A DNA stretch of 64,000 bases from Tuctoria greenei (taxonomy: Eukaryota > Streptophyta > Magnoliopsida > Poales > Poaceae). The stretch spans positions 143,891,415 to 143,955,414 of the forward strand of contig JAYESD010000001.1 in the NCBI GenBank assembly GCA_036927565.1, read 5' to 3'. Made by a program: the position numbers and the translations under genes. Below the pieces are notes generated by a model. It did no database searches and was not told the origin of the DNA. It was given only the letters and a program-made list of their open reading frames with translations. The stretch's first letter is position 1. Every line of letters starts with the position of its first letter. This document shows, piece by piece, positions 19,288 to 28,860 of the stretch.

Positions 19288-20496
19288 TGTCGAAGGTCTT
19301 AAACGACACTTCCCCCGGGCCTGCTTAGAGAGAAGCCCGCGGAGGTTCTTTGGATTCACGAGGGCTAGTCCCAGGAGATTGAGGGCAGCGAGATGGCGAA
19401 CACAGAGGGATTGCATGGTTCGGGCCGCCAGAGCGTAACACCCTACGTCCACGACAGTGTAAGTATATTGCCTTGCTTGAGCGTGTATGGGTTTCAATCG
19501 GTTTGATTCATCCCCTGTGAAGGTCATCTGCAGAGTCCTTTTATAGTCCAAGGACTCTGCAGTCACAAGGTGAGCCCCAGGCCCCGACAGGTGGTCCCGA
19601 GGAAAGCCAAATCCTATACAAGATCTAGGATTAAATGCTATCTACTTCCCTTTGTCAGGGGCTTCAATTTGCCGTCCTGCCGCGTCGTGCGCCAGGGCTA
19701 CACGTAGTTGTTGATGATGGCAGGGCCCGTCCCGTCCGTCTTGTCCTTGCGGCTTACTCATCCGCCTTGCGTCCTGGGTCTGTACCGGCTACTTGGACAA
19801 GACAGGACACTAGAGCCTTGACTTTCGTATGCACCACTCTGCTTCCCTTGGGGAAAGCGCGCGTACTTAATGCTTGTCTGAGCGGCGCACTCTTTCCTTT
19901 ACTGCGGCCTCCTATCGCATTGAGTCGGCCCACCGCCACGTGGTCGCACCGGAGCCTGCCCCTGCGGGGAGTTGAGTGCCCAGCTGTACAGGTCACGTGG
20001 CGCCTCCGAGCCCACCTCCGCGGGAGAGCGGAGGCTCAGCCCTGCGGGCCACGTGGTAGTCCAGGAGCCCTTCCTTGCGGGGAGACGGGCCTGGTCCTGG
20101 TAATTCCATTGGCTACATGGCAGCCCCGGAGCCCGCCTCGGTGGGAAGGCGAGAGTCCGGTCCTGCAGGTCACGTGGCAGCCCCGGAGCCTGCCTCGGTC
20201 GGGAGGCGAGGGTCTGGTCCTGCCAGCTACGTGGCAGCCCCAGAGCCTGCCTCAGCGGGGAGGCGAGGGTCCAGTCCTGCCAGCCACGTGGCAGCCCCGG
20301 AGCCCGCCTCAGCGGGGAGGTGAGGGTCCAGTCCTGTCGGCCACGTGGCAGCCGGGGAACCCGCCCCGATGGGGAGGTAGGATCTGGTCCTTCCCTCCAC
20401 GACGTGGCAGCCTCGTACTCTGCCTCCAAGTAGAGGCCAAGTCCTTAGCCGTTTTCTCCTTGTGCGCGGGGGTACCCAGTCTGCGGGGTACCGACA
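19288..20496 (-). repeat. 5' LTR of element C
   Basis: 1209 bp, the same length as the 3' LTR, with TG...CA borders and ACATG duplication at 20497-20501. Minus-strand TATA box CTATAAAAGG at about 19536-19546. It contains the 57-bp array with CACGTG cores at about 20108-20410. Scattered single-base differences from the other LTR show that the insertion is not very recent. Confidence 0.95.
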
Positions 20497-20501
20497 ACAT
20501 G

Positions 20502-21161
20502 GCTACAAAAAAAAACAAAAAGCATGCGTACATCATAAGCATGAAAAAAAAAAGAGAAAAGAAAAGTAGCCATGTTTCATCCCTGCAAAAGAAAGAGAGA
20601 TTATACCGAAAAGGAGTTATCTTAAGTATCCACATCCACTTCCACTCCATCACACATGCACTAGTCTTAAATCAAAAAGTTTTGATTTGAATTCTTCTAA
20701 GGCTTACTCTTTTGACTTAGCAATATATGTGATGCAAATATGCCTACTTACTTTCCTTACCAAACTCCACATACAAACCATATTCAATGAGTAGGAATAG
20801 TAGAGGCACAATGCTTTGGTGAGGAAATGTTTCCACTATCCACAAAGGAGTGACTGAGAGAATCTAATTGAGGTACTTAATATCTAAATTGAATTCTCCG
20901 GGATTTAAGTGTAACTTGATTTCTAGGCTATGTTTGCTCCATTTGCTATTCTACCTTTCAACTACTCATGAATATGAAAAAGCATAAGCCCCATGATAAC
21001 TTAAGAAAGGTAGGGTATCGTAGCCAATTTCTGCAATACTAGGTAGAGTATCTTGTTGTGCATTAGATACTTTTGAAAATAAGACATTGTAGCAACTCCT
21101 GATCATCAACCTAAAGTCTTGACTTTGTTCGAGACGAGCAAAGGATAAGCTTGCGGGAGGT
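20502..21161 (+). mobile_element. Element L, part right of the C insertion
   Basis: AT-rich sequence without an open frame of note, continuing L after C. It begins with A-rich stretches (20506-20575) and ends with the polypurine tract AAGCTTGCGGGAGG at about 21148-21161, right before the 3' LTR. Confidence 0.6.
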
Positions 21162-22785
21162 TGTTGACGGGTGTTATATACCAATTTCATCCATCAATTT
21201 AACTCAATTATGTGAAGGATTTGTCATTTCTTGCACACATCATCTTTCTATCTAACCCAATTCCACTTGGACTTGGAGAAATATGTGTATGAACATTTTA
21301 TACAGGAAATGAGGAAATGTAGAGGGACCAATCCTATAAAATATCATCCCAGCCAATCAGGCGACAACATGTGGCATCCCATGGATCAAATGGCCCACAA
21401 ACAGAAGTATCCAAGGAGATCCAATGGTGTATCACCCATATACATCAATGGGACCCACTTGGCATCCACCTGGAGAAAGCACACGAGAAACGGTGCAATG
21501 ACCAGGTCAGCCGAACCAGGGGGTCGGCCGACCTGGTCTTTGCACCAAACTCGGTCAGCCTCCACGTGTTGGCTCCTCCCAGCTCCCTCGAGTCAATGGT
21601 GACTGATTCGCGCGCTTTTGGTGGCGGGAACCAACCTCAACACTAGTATAAATAGGACCCCCTACCCCTCACTTCAACACACACCACTTGGGCATCATTC
21701 TATTGTATACACTATCTTCCATAGTCCTTAGAGGAGTTAGGATGTAGAGAGGAGAGTCTCTAGTCCCAAGTCCAAATTGGGAAAGGAGTAGAAGGAGTCT
21801 CTCTTCCCAATTCCACATTGGGACAGGTATGACTTATGTATTCCTTCTTGTATTTGTGACTTTGTGCTCAATAAAGATATTATCTTTAGTCTTATTTTAT
21901 ACGTATACTTGGACAAAGCGTTTCTTGTTTGATTGTGGAGTCGATGTATGTGGAAGGTATAGTCTTTATGATTTCACTCTCATGATCACATCTTATGGTC
22001 ATAAACACTATAGACCCCCACTATAGTCTATGTAGTTATGATATGATTATGTTAATATAAATGACTTATGCTATGCTTCAACATTGGTTCAACGATGTTT
22101 AGGTTAGTCATTGCCTTAGGATGGCTTGTGCCATGGCTCCTAAGGTATTTGCTTAGTATGCTAGCATGGTGCTAGGGTATTTAAGTAGCGTTGGATGTCT
22201 CGTAGACCCACTAATTGAAGAGGTAGGCAGTAGGTGGTGACAGCCCTATCTGTCCTTTGTAATCCTCCACGTTCGGCTATGCCACAGGCTCTTGGCGGGA
22301 GTCGCCCTAGTATTGCTAGGGGTAAGCCCGTGCCTGATGTGTTGAATAGCATTGCATAGGAATTCATCATTGACATGATCATTAGTATCTACCTTAGGCT
22401 ATGTATATGTATTAGGAGTATTGTAGGAGCAACTCTCTAACTCTCAATCCAATCTCCCTCTAGGACCCATTTTACCCTTTAGAATAGATTGCCTAGGTAT
22501 GTGTCATACTACCCCTATTATCAACTTACCCCTGTCCGGATAATGGATTAGTATCCCATAGCTTGACCATAAGAGTAGTATATACTTTACTCCATTGCCT
22601 TCCTTTGGGATAAATACGATACCCTTGGGAATACTTATGGGTGAAATGCTACAATGCTATCTTCCGTGCGCTTGCGGATATCATCTCTTTACTGGAGATG
22701 ATCTGTGGTGTTAAGAAATACCAACAAGCATTTCTAGCACCGTTGCCAGGGGTGATTTGTTAGTATATCTTAGAAGCCGTCAACA
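21162..22785 (+). repeat. 3' LTR of element L
   Basis: 1624 bp. It starts TGTTGACGGG after a polypurine tract and ends GCCGTCAACA, so the ends form a perfect 9-bp inverted repeat (TGTTGACGG). Plus-strand TATA box TATAAATA at 21647-21654 and a possible polyadenylation signal AATAAA at 21870-21875 fit U3-R-U5 order. The partner LTR and target duplication lie left of the window, beyond element A. No protein-coding frame is supported. Confidence 0.8.
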
Positions 22786-23869
22786 CTCCACATCCTTCAC
22801 AAACTCAATTCCTGTGACTTTATCTATCATAAACATGATGTAGGGCGCATAGTCACAGGAGCGGTTGGGGTGCAAGAGATGTTCACCATGTCATTCTAAA
22901 TGTAGTTGAAGATATCAAACTTCCTTCTCCTGCTAATGACTTTCATCAAGGTTCTCAAGTAACCTTGAACACTTCCTGCATCTCCATCTTTAGGAGCAAT
23001 AGTCTTCCGAAGCACTCAATTTAGGACAATGAAGAATGGCTTCATGTTCTTGGTTAAGGGAGGATTTTAACGGAGACGAGTGTCATAGAGGAACTCCATC
23101 TTGCCCTTCTCCAGAGGCCTATCATTGTGGATCGCAATCTCATTATTACCAGTGTCCTCAAGATGCAGCAACCTAACAAATTCAACATAAGTGACTATGT
23201 ATTTGGATCCATGCGTCATCCAAGTCATCTTTCTTCACCCGAGCTGGCAAAGTAATAGGTGGCAAAGAATTGAGTTATAAATTCATCATTCTAGTCGTGT
23301 CTAAAGGATAACATGTCCTTTAGACCATGCCTCTCTGCAGCCTCTACCACCTGATCAAAAGCATCACAACCCTTCCTTTCAAAATGGTTCCAGTCAATCC
23401 ATTGGCGGCGAACCACCAGAGTATTCATATTGAGGTAAACAGTGTTGTAGTAGTTCGAGTGGAAGTAACTCCGAAATCTCGGATCAGCAGCCACTTTTCC
23501 ACTGCTCTAAGCATCAATCTTTCTGAATTTCCATGCCACGTCACTGCCCTTGCCATTAAATCTCTCTTTTAAGGAGTTCCTACTCCCTTGTCTCGGAGAT
23601 GTCATCTCCGGAGGACCAATTGGGCCAGACGTAAGCCCCTTTCCTTTGCCCTTCGCTTGGTGTGAAGCTGCCGAGTTGGATCCAACCACATCTTTTCCCT
23701 TGGAAGATGGTTTCTTAGCCGAGACTTTTCACCTCACCCGAGGTGGAGTGGGTGAAGGCTCAGCAGCACGATCTTGCCTCTCTTTCGTGCGATCTGTCGT
23801 AGCACGAGGCAAGAGCTCTTGATCCATCTCGGCCTCAAAGTCGGGGAGATGCTCGTTTGAGTTCGACAT
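22786..23869 (-). pseudogene. Decayed third ORF of Sirevirus D' (putative plant transposon protein domain)
   Basis: Begins at ATG 23869 (MSNSNEHLPDFEAEMDQELL). It runs through several frame changes into a recognisable domain at 23507-23240: FRSYFHSNYYNTVYLN, RRQWIDWNHFERKGCDAFDQ, GLKDMLSFRHD, then a TAG in place of Trp and NDEFITQFFATYYF. This pattern (a QWIDW-like core followed by a WNEE-like block) resembles the domain annotated in grasses as putative plant transposon protein. The product's role is unknown. Downstream (23230-22786) homology to the same family is faint. Sireviruses can carry an extra ORF after pol; in soybean SIRE1 it is envelope-like. Confidence 0.5.
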
Positions 23870-23959
23870 TGTCCTGACAAAGAGGAGATATACGACATAG
23901 ATAAGAATTGGTGGCAAGAGATGGCATTGAGTCGAGGTATGCTTGGGTTTAAATCAGCA

Positions 23960-24510
23960 AACACCGGACTTGTCCGTTGTTCAGGTGCGGACTAGTCCGG
24001 TATGCAGCTGCTCAAACCCTGGCCAAACTAAATCATGGAGTTCCCCAATGCAAAAGTGAAGTAGTGTAGATGTAAAACAACAGGGAAGCATGTATTTGAC
24101 AAAATGAGTCAAGCTATTTGTGGAATAATATCAAGGAAAATTGAAGAGTTAGGGTTTGGTGAGAAAAAATTATCAAATCCTTCGATTCAAGGGGTTTGAG
24201 GAGTTGTTGGAGCGGATTAGTCTGGGTTCTTCAATCTCCTTCCAATGTAGATCGATTCCCACAAGGATTTGAGTGGATTTGATGGAGGACTCGCAAAATC
24301 ACCTTAGGAGCACTTGAGTGAGGAGAGAGAACATGAGGGGAGTTGTGAGGAGGAAGAAGAGGGGTCCGCACGGCCTAAGAGGTTGAGGACTCAATATACC
24401 GGACTAGTCCGTGATCATACCGGACTAGTCCGGACTAGCGAACACAGCGCGGACTAGTCTGCAATGTGTGGACTAGTCTAGGGTAACCACGGACTAGTCC
24501 GTGGTCACCT
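23960..24510. repeat. Palindrome cluster CGGACTAGTCCG in D'
   Basis: Exact 12-bp palindromes occur at about 23975, 24396, 24418 and 24489, with CGGACTTGTCCG-type variants between. They lie between the pol end and the third ORF, as in element D (60969-61115 and 61517-61595). The stretch 23870-24827 holds no gene. Confidence 0.8.
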
Positions 24511-24531
24511 GTACAGGAAAGTATGAAACCC

Positions 24532-24534
<3 letters not shown>

Positions 24535-24626
<92 letters not shown>
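24535..24626. repeat. (AT)46 microsatellite
   Basis: Uninterrupted AT dinucleotides over 92 bp. At the corresponding point of element D (about 60935) there is only a short ATATATATGAA, so the tract grew inside D'. Confidence 0.98.
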
Positions 24627-24629
<3 letters not shown>

Positions 24630-24827
24630 GGTGCCTAGTAAGGAATAGGGGACAAAGACACACAAATACTCTTGATGATTATGATCAGTAAACAAACAAC
24701 AATCAAGCTATGACCATGAATCATCAAGATCTAATAATTAACATAGTTTTTAGGAGAAAAACAGTAAAAGATGAGTTTTCAACAAAAACAACTTGATTTT
24801 GAAGATGGCATACAGATATGCAAGATT

Positions 24828-25400
24828 TCAAGACACGTTCTGAGCATCAAGGATATTTAGTTCATTTCGAAGCTCACAAAAGTGTTTTTCATCAAATGGC
24901 TTGGTAAAGATATCGGCTAGTTGTTTCTCAGTTTTGACATGGGAAATGGCTATGTCTCCTTTAATTGAATGGTCTCTCAAAAAGTGATGCCGGATATCAA
25001 TGTGTTTGGTTCTAGAGTGCTCAACAGGGTTATGGGCAATTTTAATTGCACTCTCATTATCACAAAGGAGCGGAATACGGTTCAAATTGTAATCATAGTC
25101 CTTTAGAGTTTGTCACATCCAAAAGAGTTGTGCACAACATTTCTCGGCTGCAACATACTCCGCTTCGGCTGTGGACAAGGCAATAGAATTTTGTTTCTTG
25201 GAGGACCATTAAACTAGGGACCTACCCAAGAATTGGCAAGTTCCTGAGGTATCTTTTCTATCTACCTTGCATCCAGCATAATCTGCATCGGAGTATCCAA
25301 TGAGATTGAACTTTGAGCCTTTAGGATACCAAAGGCCTAGGTTGGGTGTATGAACTAAATATCGCAAGATCCTTTTTACGACTGTCAAATGAGCAGAGCT
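24828..25400 (-). pseudogene. pol: RNase H end of pol of Sirevirus D'
   Basis: Minus strand. The first piece (25403-25209) reads VVKRILRYLVHTPNLGLWYP and SDADYAGCKVDRKDTSGTC. A broken middle keeps the YVAAEKC-like block. The last piece (25085-24828) reads MNRIPLLCDNESAIKIAHNP, SRTKHIDIRHHFLRDHS and EKQLADIFTKPFDEKHF. It is collinear with 60100-60730 of element D. RT, integrase and gag are absent; the sequence switches to element H at about 25391. Confidence 0.85.
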
Positions 25401-25941
25401 CAAGAAGCAAACTCAAGAGCAGCTAGAGAAGGGTTTTATATGCCCAAGCTCATCCCCGTGGGGAGCACCAATGCTCTTTGTAGATAAGAAGGATGGAACA
25501 CGAAGGATGTGTGTAGACTATAGGTCTCTCAATGAAGTCACAATTAAGAACAAGTACTCGCTGCCCCGTATAGAGGATTTGTTCGACCAAATGAAGGGTG
25601 CCTGTATTTTCTCCAAGATCGACTTGTGGTCAGGATACTTCCAAATGAAGATTAGGGCATCGAATATACCCAAGATGACATTTTGGACACGGTATGAGTC
25701 ATATGAGTACATCGTTATGTCATTTGGATTGGCGAACGCGCCTGCGTACTTTATGTATCTCATGAATAAGGTCTTCATGGAATACCTAGATAAGTTCGTT
25801 GTAGTGTTCATTGATGACATTATGATATATTCGAGAAGCGAGGAAGAGCAAGAGGAGCACTTGAAGCTTACATTGCAGAAGCTACAGGAACACCAGTTGT
25901 ATGCCAAGTTCAACAAGTGTCAATTCTGGTTTCTTTCTTAG
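25391..25941 (+). pseudogene. pol: Reverse transcriptase of H
   Basis: Enters the RT domain at AELKKQTQEQLEKGFICPS. It continues with SPWGAPMLFVDKKDGTRRMC, SLNEVTIKNKYSLPRIEDLF, CIFSKIDLWSGYFQMKI, MSFGLANAPAYFMYLMN and the catalytic VVFIDDIMIYSRSEEE. FIDD is the usual variant in chromovirus-type Gypsy. The TLRH-type substrate motif has decayed (GYFQMKI intact, but TKMTFWTRY changed). A frameshift at about 25920 moves the product to the next frame. Confidence 0.85.
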
Positions 25942-26170
25942 GCCATATCATTTCCGGAGGAGGAGTATCAGTCGACCCGGGAAAGTGAGAGATGTGCTTA
26001 AGTGGGAGCCGCCACATAATGTAAAGGAAATTCGGAGTTTCCTTGGAATGGCTGGATATTATCGCCGATTCATCAAGGATTTCTCCAAAATAGCAAAGCC
26101 TATGGACGAATTACTAATGAAGGGGAAAGCATTCCAATGGACTCAAGCTTGTGAGAATAGCTTTGAGTAG
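25901..26170 (+). pseudogene. pol: RT thumb and start of RNase H of H
   Basis: After the frameshift the product reads VRDVLKWEPPHNVKEIRSFL and GMAGYYRRFIKDFSKIAKPM, the conserved connection of Gypsy RT, then FQWTQACENSFE. It ends at TAG 26168-26170, which fits a changed CAG. Confidence 0.8.
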
Positions 26171-26758
26171 TTGAAGAAAAGGTTGATAACCGCACCGGTG
26201 TTAGTGTTGCCAGACGGGAGCAAGAGCTTTGATATATATTGTGATACGTCAAGACAGGGACTAGGATGTGTGCTCATGCAAGAAGGCCAAGTGGTAGCTT
26301 ATGCATCAAGGCAATTAAAGAAACATGAGCTAAATTATCCTGTGCACGAGCTTGAACTCGCAGCCGTGGTGTACGCCTTGAAGATATGGAGACATTATTG
26401 TTTTGTTCACTGATGTGAGATTTATACGGATCACAAGAGCCTCAAGTATATATTCACACAAACAAATCTGAATCTGAGGCAACACCGATGGTTGGAGCTC
26501 ATCAAGGATTATGATGTGGGAATCAACTATCACCCAGGGAAGGCTAATGTAGTGGCCGATGCTTTGAGTCGGAAAGGAGTTAGCCACCAACTCACGGTCC
26601 GAGAGCTTCCATCGGAGTTATGCAAGGAGTTTGAATGGTTGAACCTTGGATTCATAAATGAGATGGGAACAATGGAAGTCAACCCAACATTAGAGCAGGA
26701 AATACGGGAAGGACAAACAAAGGATGAGGAAATTCAGGAAATCAAGGATAGGACCTAA
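26171..26758 (+). pseudogene. pol: RNase H and linker of H
   Basis: In frame with the preceding segment across the TAG. It has SFDIYCDTSRQGLGCVLMQE, YASRQLKKHELNYPVHELEL, then a TGA at 26411-26413, and IYTDHKSLKYIFTQTNLNLR in the continuing frame. Next comes WLELIKDYDVGINYHPGKAN with VVADALSRK, the end of RNase H. The frame runs to a TAA at 26756. All catalytic blocks are present, but two stops interrupt the protein. Confidence 0.8.
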
Positions 26759-27272
26759 GAAGAGAGAGAATTCAGGTTTGATGAGGACGAACATGGTACT
26801 TTATGGCTTGGAAAGAGGATTGTGGTGCCTAATGTTAAGCATATTCGGGAAACAATATTGAAGGAGGCACATGACTTACCTTACTCAATCCATCCCGGTT
26901 GTACGAAGATGTACAAAGACTTAAAGACATGTTATTGGTGGGCTAGCATGAAAAAGGACATAGCTGAATATGTAGTGTTGTGTGATGTGTGCCAACGAGT
27001 GAAGGCGGAACATCAGAGGCCAGCCGGATTATTACAGCCATTGAAGATCCCGGAGTGGAAGTGGGAATAAATTGGTATGGACTTTATAGTTGGATTACCG
27101 CGAACCCAATCCGGTTATGACTCGATATGGGTTATTGTGGATCAGTTGACAAAATCAGCTAATTTCATTCCTATCAAGACCACATATACCACTGCGAAGC
27201 TAGCAGAATTGTATATGAAGCATATCGTGTGCTGACATAGAGTTCCGAAGAAAATAGTCTCGGACCGAGGTT
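26759..27272 (+). pseudogene. pol: Integrase of H, N-terminal part up to the K insertion
   Basis: HHCC finger (HDLPYSIHPGCTKMYKDL, then VVLCDVCQ) followed by the core with the first catalytic Asp in IGMDFIVGLPRTQSGYDSIW and then VIVDQLTKSANFIPI. Stops interrupt at TAA 27068 and TGA 27232. The text breaks off after HRVPKKIVSDRG at 27272, inside the block holding the second catalytic Asp, where solo LTR K is inserted. Confidence 0.85.
27268..27272. repeat. Target duplication AGGTT, left copy (for K)
   Basis: Matches AGGTT at 42069-42073. Removing everything between restores a continuous integrase frame. Confidence 0.9.
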
Positions 27273-27870
27273 TGTGACACTCGGTTCCGAAAATGAACCA
27301 AGTGAACGCATGTGTGTGCCCGGGACATTCAACACACATACACGAGTGCATTCACAAAAAGATATATAGAAAATTACCACAGAACAAGATTAATTAACCA
27401 CTTTTATTACACAATTCAGAATATCTCGAATACAATCTCTAACGAATATTAATGATAAGTTTGAACTAATGCAGCAGAAATAAACTAATTAAAGCAAACT
27501 AAACAGCTAAGCAAATAGGGTATAGCGTAGCTCCAAACAATCCACATGCAAAGCTAATGGCAGACACAGCCTATAACTCTGCATTATCACTGTTATACTT
27601 CCAATCCTGACCTGCAACTGTTGGTGGGAGAATTGCAAGGGTGAGTACATGTCGTACTCAGCATGTGAAAGTGCATCTAGGAATCTCTTGTGGGTTTTGG
27701 ATGATTTATGACAAGCAAATGAGATTCTAACCACTTTGTTGAGATGAGCACAGGTTCTAATGAGAAAATGAGCAAAGTGTCAAAAAGAAAGGAGAATGAG
27801 AAGCAAAGTTGAAAAGATCTCAAGAAACAAGTGTAGTAGCTTATTGTGTATGGAGTGTGTTAAGGAACAT

Positions 27871-28262
27871 TAGTGACATGTTCTATTGCGGAACGGTGCC
27901 TTGGATGATCCACATCTTCGGGTCAGGCTGAAATTCTCTCTTTTCTTTCTTTTTGAATGATGGGTTGAGAAGGCAATTCTGGCGTCGAGCTATTTTGCCG
28001 CAGGACCTCCCCTACAGACGTTAAACTGGTACTTGTTGTTGCACCATCCTCTTTTTTATTAATAAACAACGAAACAATGTGTTCCACTTATTGAACAGGG
28101 TCTATGGTCGGTCCGTGACCCCTGGACGCCGAAGGCGTCGAGGTATGGAGGTCAGAATAAATAGAATAATGATGAGTGGAAAAAAGCCCCGTCTCCACTG
28201 GATCTCTTCCCGGGGGTACCCCCCAAAAGGAACCTTCTTCTCCTCAACCATTTCATTTCGGG
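27871..28262 (-). other. Foreign, plastid-like DNA inside the solo LTR
   Basis: This stretch is absent from the LTR of element D: there TGGAGTGTGTT leads directly to CACATCCCAAGAGCTC, whereas here about 390 bp intervene. It includes a 41-bp match to the 3' part of plastid 5S rRNA (27977-28017) and GC-rich segments (28100-28140 and 28190-28240) of a style found in plastid rRNA-operon spacers. Only the 5S piece is a firm identification; organelle origin of the rest is inference. Confidence 0.55.
27977..28017 (-). pseudogene. rrn5: Fragment of plastid 5S rRNA gene (3' half)
   Basis: The minus strand reads CTGTAGGGGAGGTCCTGCGG and then CAAAATAGCTCGACGCCAG. This is the conserved 3' portion of plant plastid 5S rRNA, with about two mismatches to the form I know. 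The 5' half of the gene is missing: the sequence changes abruptly after CCCCTACAG at 28017. It is a nuclear copy of plastid DNA, not a working rRNA gene. Confidence 0.8.
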
Positions 28263-28315
28263 ACACCCCAAGAGCTCAAGCACAATTATTCTCACACATT
28301 GCACAAATTTATACA

Positions 28316-28860
28316 GGACCGGGCTAGTCCGACTGACTACGGACTAGTCCGATATCTTTCTGCACAAGATCGGACAGGTCCTCACAATGCGAACTTGTCC
28401 ACACACTCCAGTTTTTCACTGACCGGACTAGTCCGATATCACCATGGACTAGTCTGATATCTCTCTGACTAGAACCGGACTAGTCCTCCCCAGTGCAGAC
28501 TAGTCCCCCAAACACTTTACAAGTTGCACAAAATCAGACAAGTCCGATCACACACCAGACTAGTCCGATATCTTTCTGACCTAAATCAGACAAGTCCGAT
28601 ACTATCACGGACTAGTCCGGAAACCCTCTGACCTAAATCGCAAAAGTCCTCCAAGTGCGGACTTGTCCCCAAATTCACTTAGGGTTTCACTTATCCGGAC
28701 AAGTCCGAGATCCATTGGACTAGTCCGAAGATTTCCAAAACTAAAATCGGACAAGTCCGCTCTCAGCTGGACAAGTCCGATATTTCGGGACACCTAGGGT
28801 TTGCTACACGAAGCACACCGGACTAGTGCAGTCCACCACAGACTAGTCCGATCTTTCTAA
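28316..28860. repeat. CGGACTAGTCCG / CGGACAAGTCCG array in the solo LTR
   Basis: Exact and one-mismatch copies of the 12-bp palindrome recur every 20-40 bp, often separated by TCTGACC-AAATC spacers. A second pair lies near the LTR end at 29545-29582. The array upstream of the TATA box corresponds to the one in D (53742-54215). Confidence 0.9.

Larger units (their letters stand above)
7035..20496 (-). mobile_element. Complete Tat-lineage Gypsy LTR retrotransposon C with antisense gene
   Basis: Two LTRs of 1209 bp each (7035-8243 and 19288-20496) are flanked by the 5-bp target duplication ACATG at 7030-7034 and 20497-20501. On the minus strand it has a primer binding site, gag, protease, RT, RNase H, a second archaeal-type RNase H, integrase, tandem repeats and a polypurine tract. 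The second RNase H and an antisense gene between integrase and the 3' LTR are hallmarks of the Tat lineage (Grande/RIRE2-like elements in grasses). Coding regions carry several stops and frameshifts, and the integrase has lost its catalytic glutamate, so the copy is unlikely to move by itself. Confidence 0.95.
22786..25390 (-). mobile_element. Sirevirus remnant D' (3' end of pol, spacer, third ORF)
   Basis: Minus-strand relative of element D. Right to left: end of RNase H (25400-24828), a spacer homologous to 60731-61120 of D, palindrome arrays, and a decayed third ORF from ATG 23869. It is cut on the left by the insertion of L at 22785 and joined on the right to element H at about 25391 without a visible target duplication. 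Confidence 0.8.

Noticed and set aside
19635..20690. 351-codon open frame across the right LTR of C
   Set aside because: Same array artefact; it runs through the LTR border into flanking L sequence, so it cannot be a gene of either.
23729..23917. Possible small host gene starting MPPILIYVVYLL
   Set aside because: The frame includes the leader of the third ORF of D'; the proper start is the ATG at 23869, and the context is a retrotransposon.
24435..24695. Open frame made of alternating Ile-Tyr
   Set aside because: Translation of the (AT)46 tract.
28079..28457. Mitochondrial or plastid protein gene in the insert (frame with MMSGKKPRLHWISS)
   Set aside because: I could not match it to a known organelle protein; it crosses from the insert into LTR sequence. 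Left as organelle-like DNA only.
28316..28860. CRISPR-like regularly spaced repeats
   Set aside because: Palindromic 12-mers with variable spacing in a plant LTR; no direct repeats of constant length with unique spacers, no cas genes, eukaryotic context.
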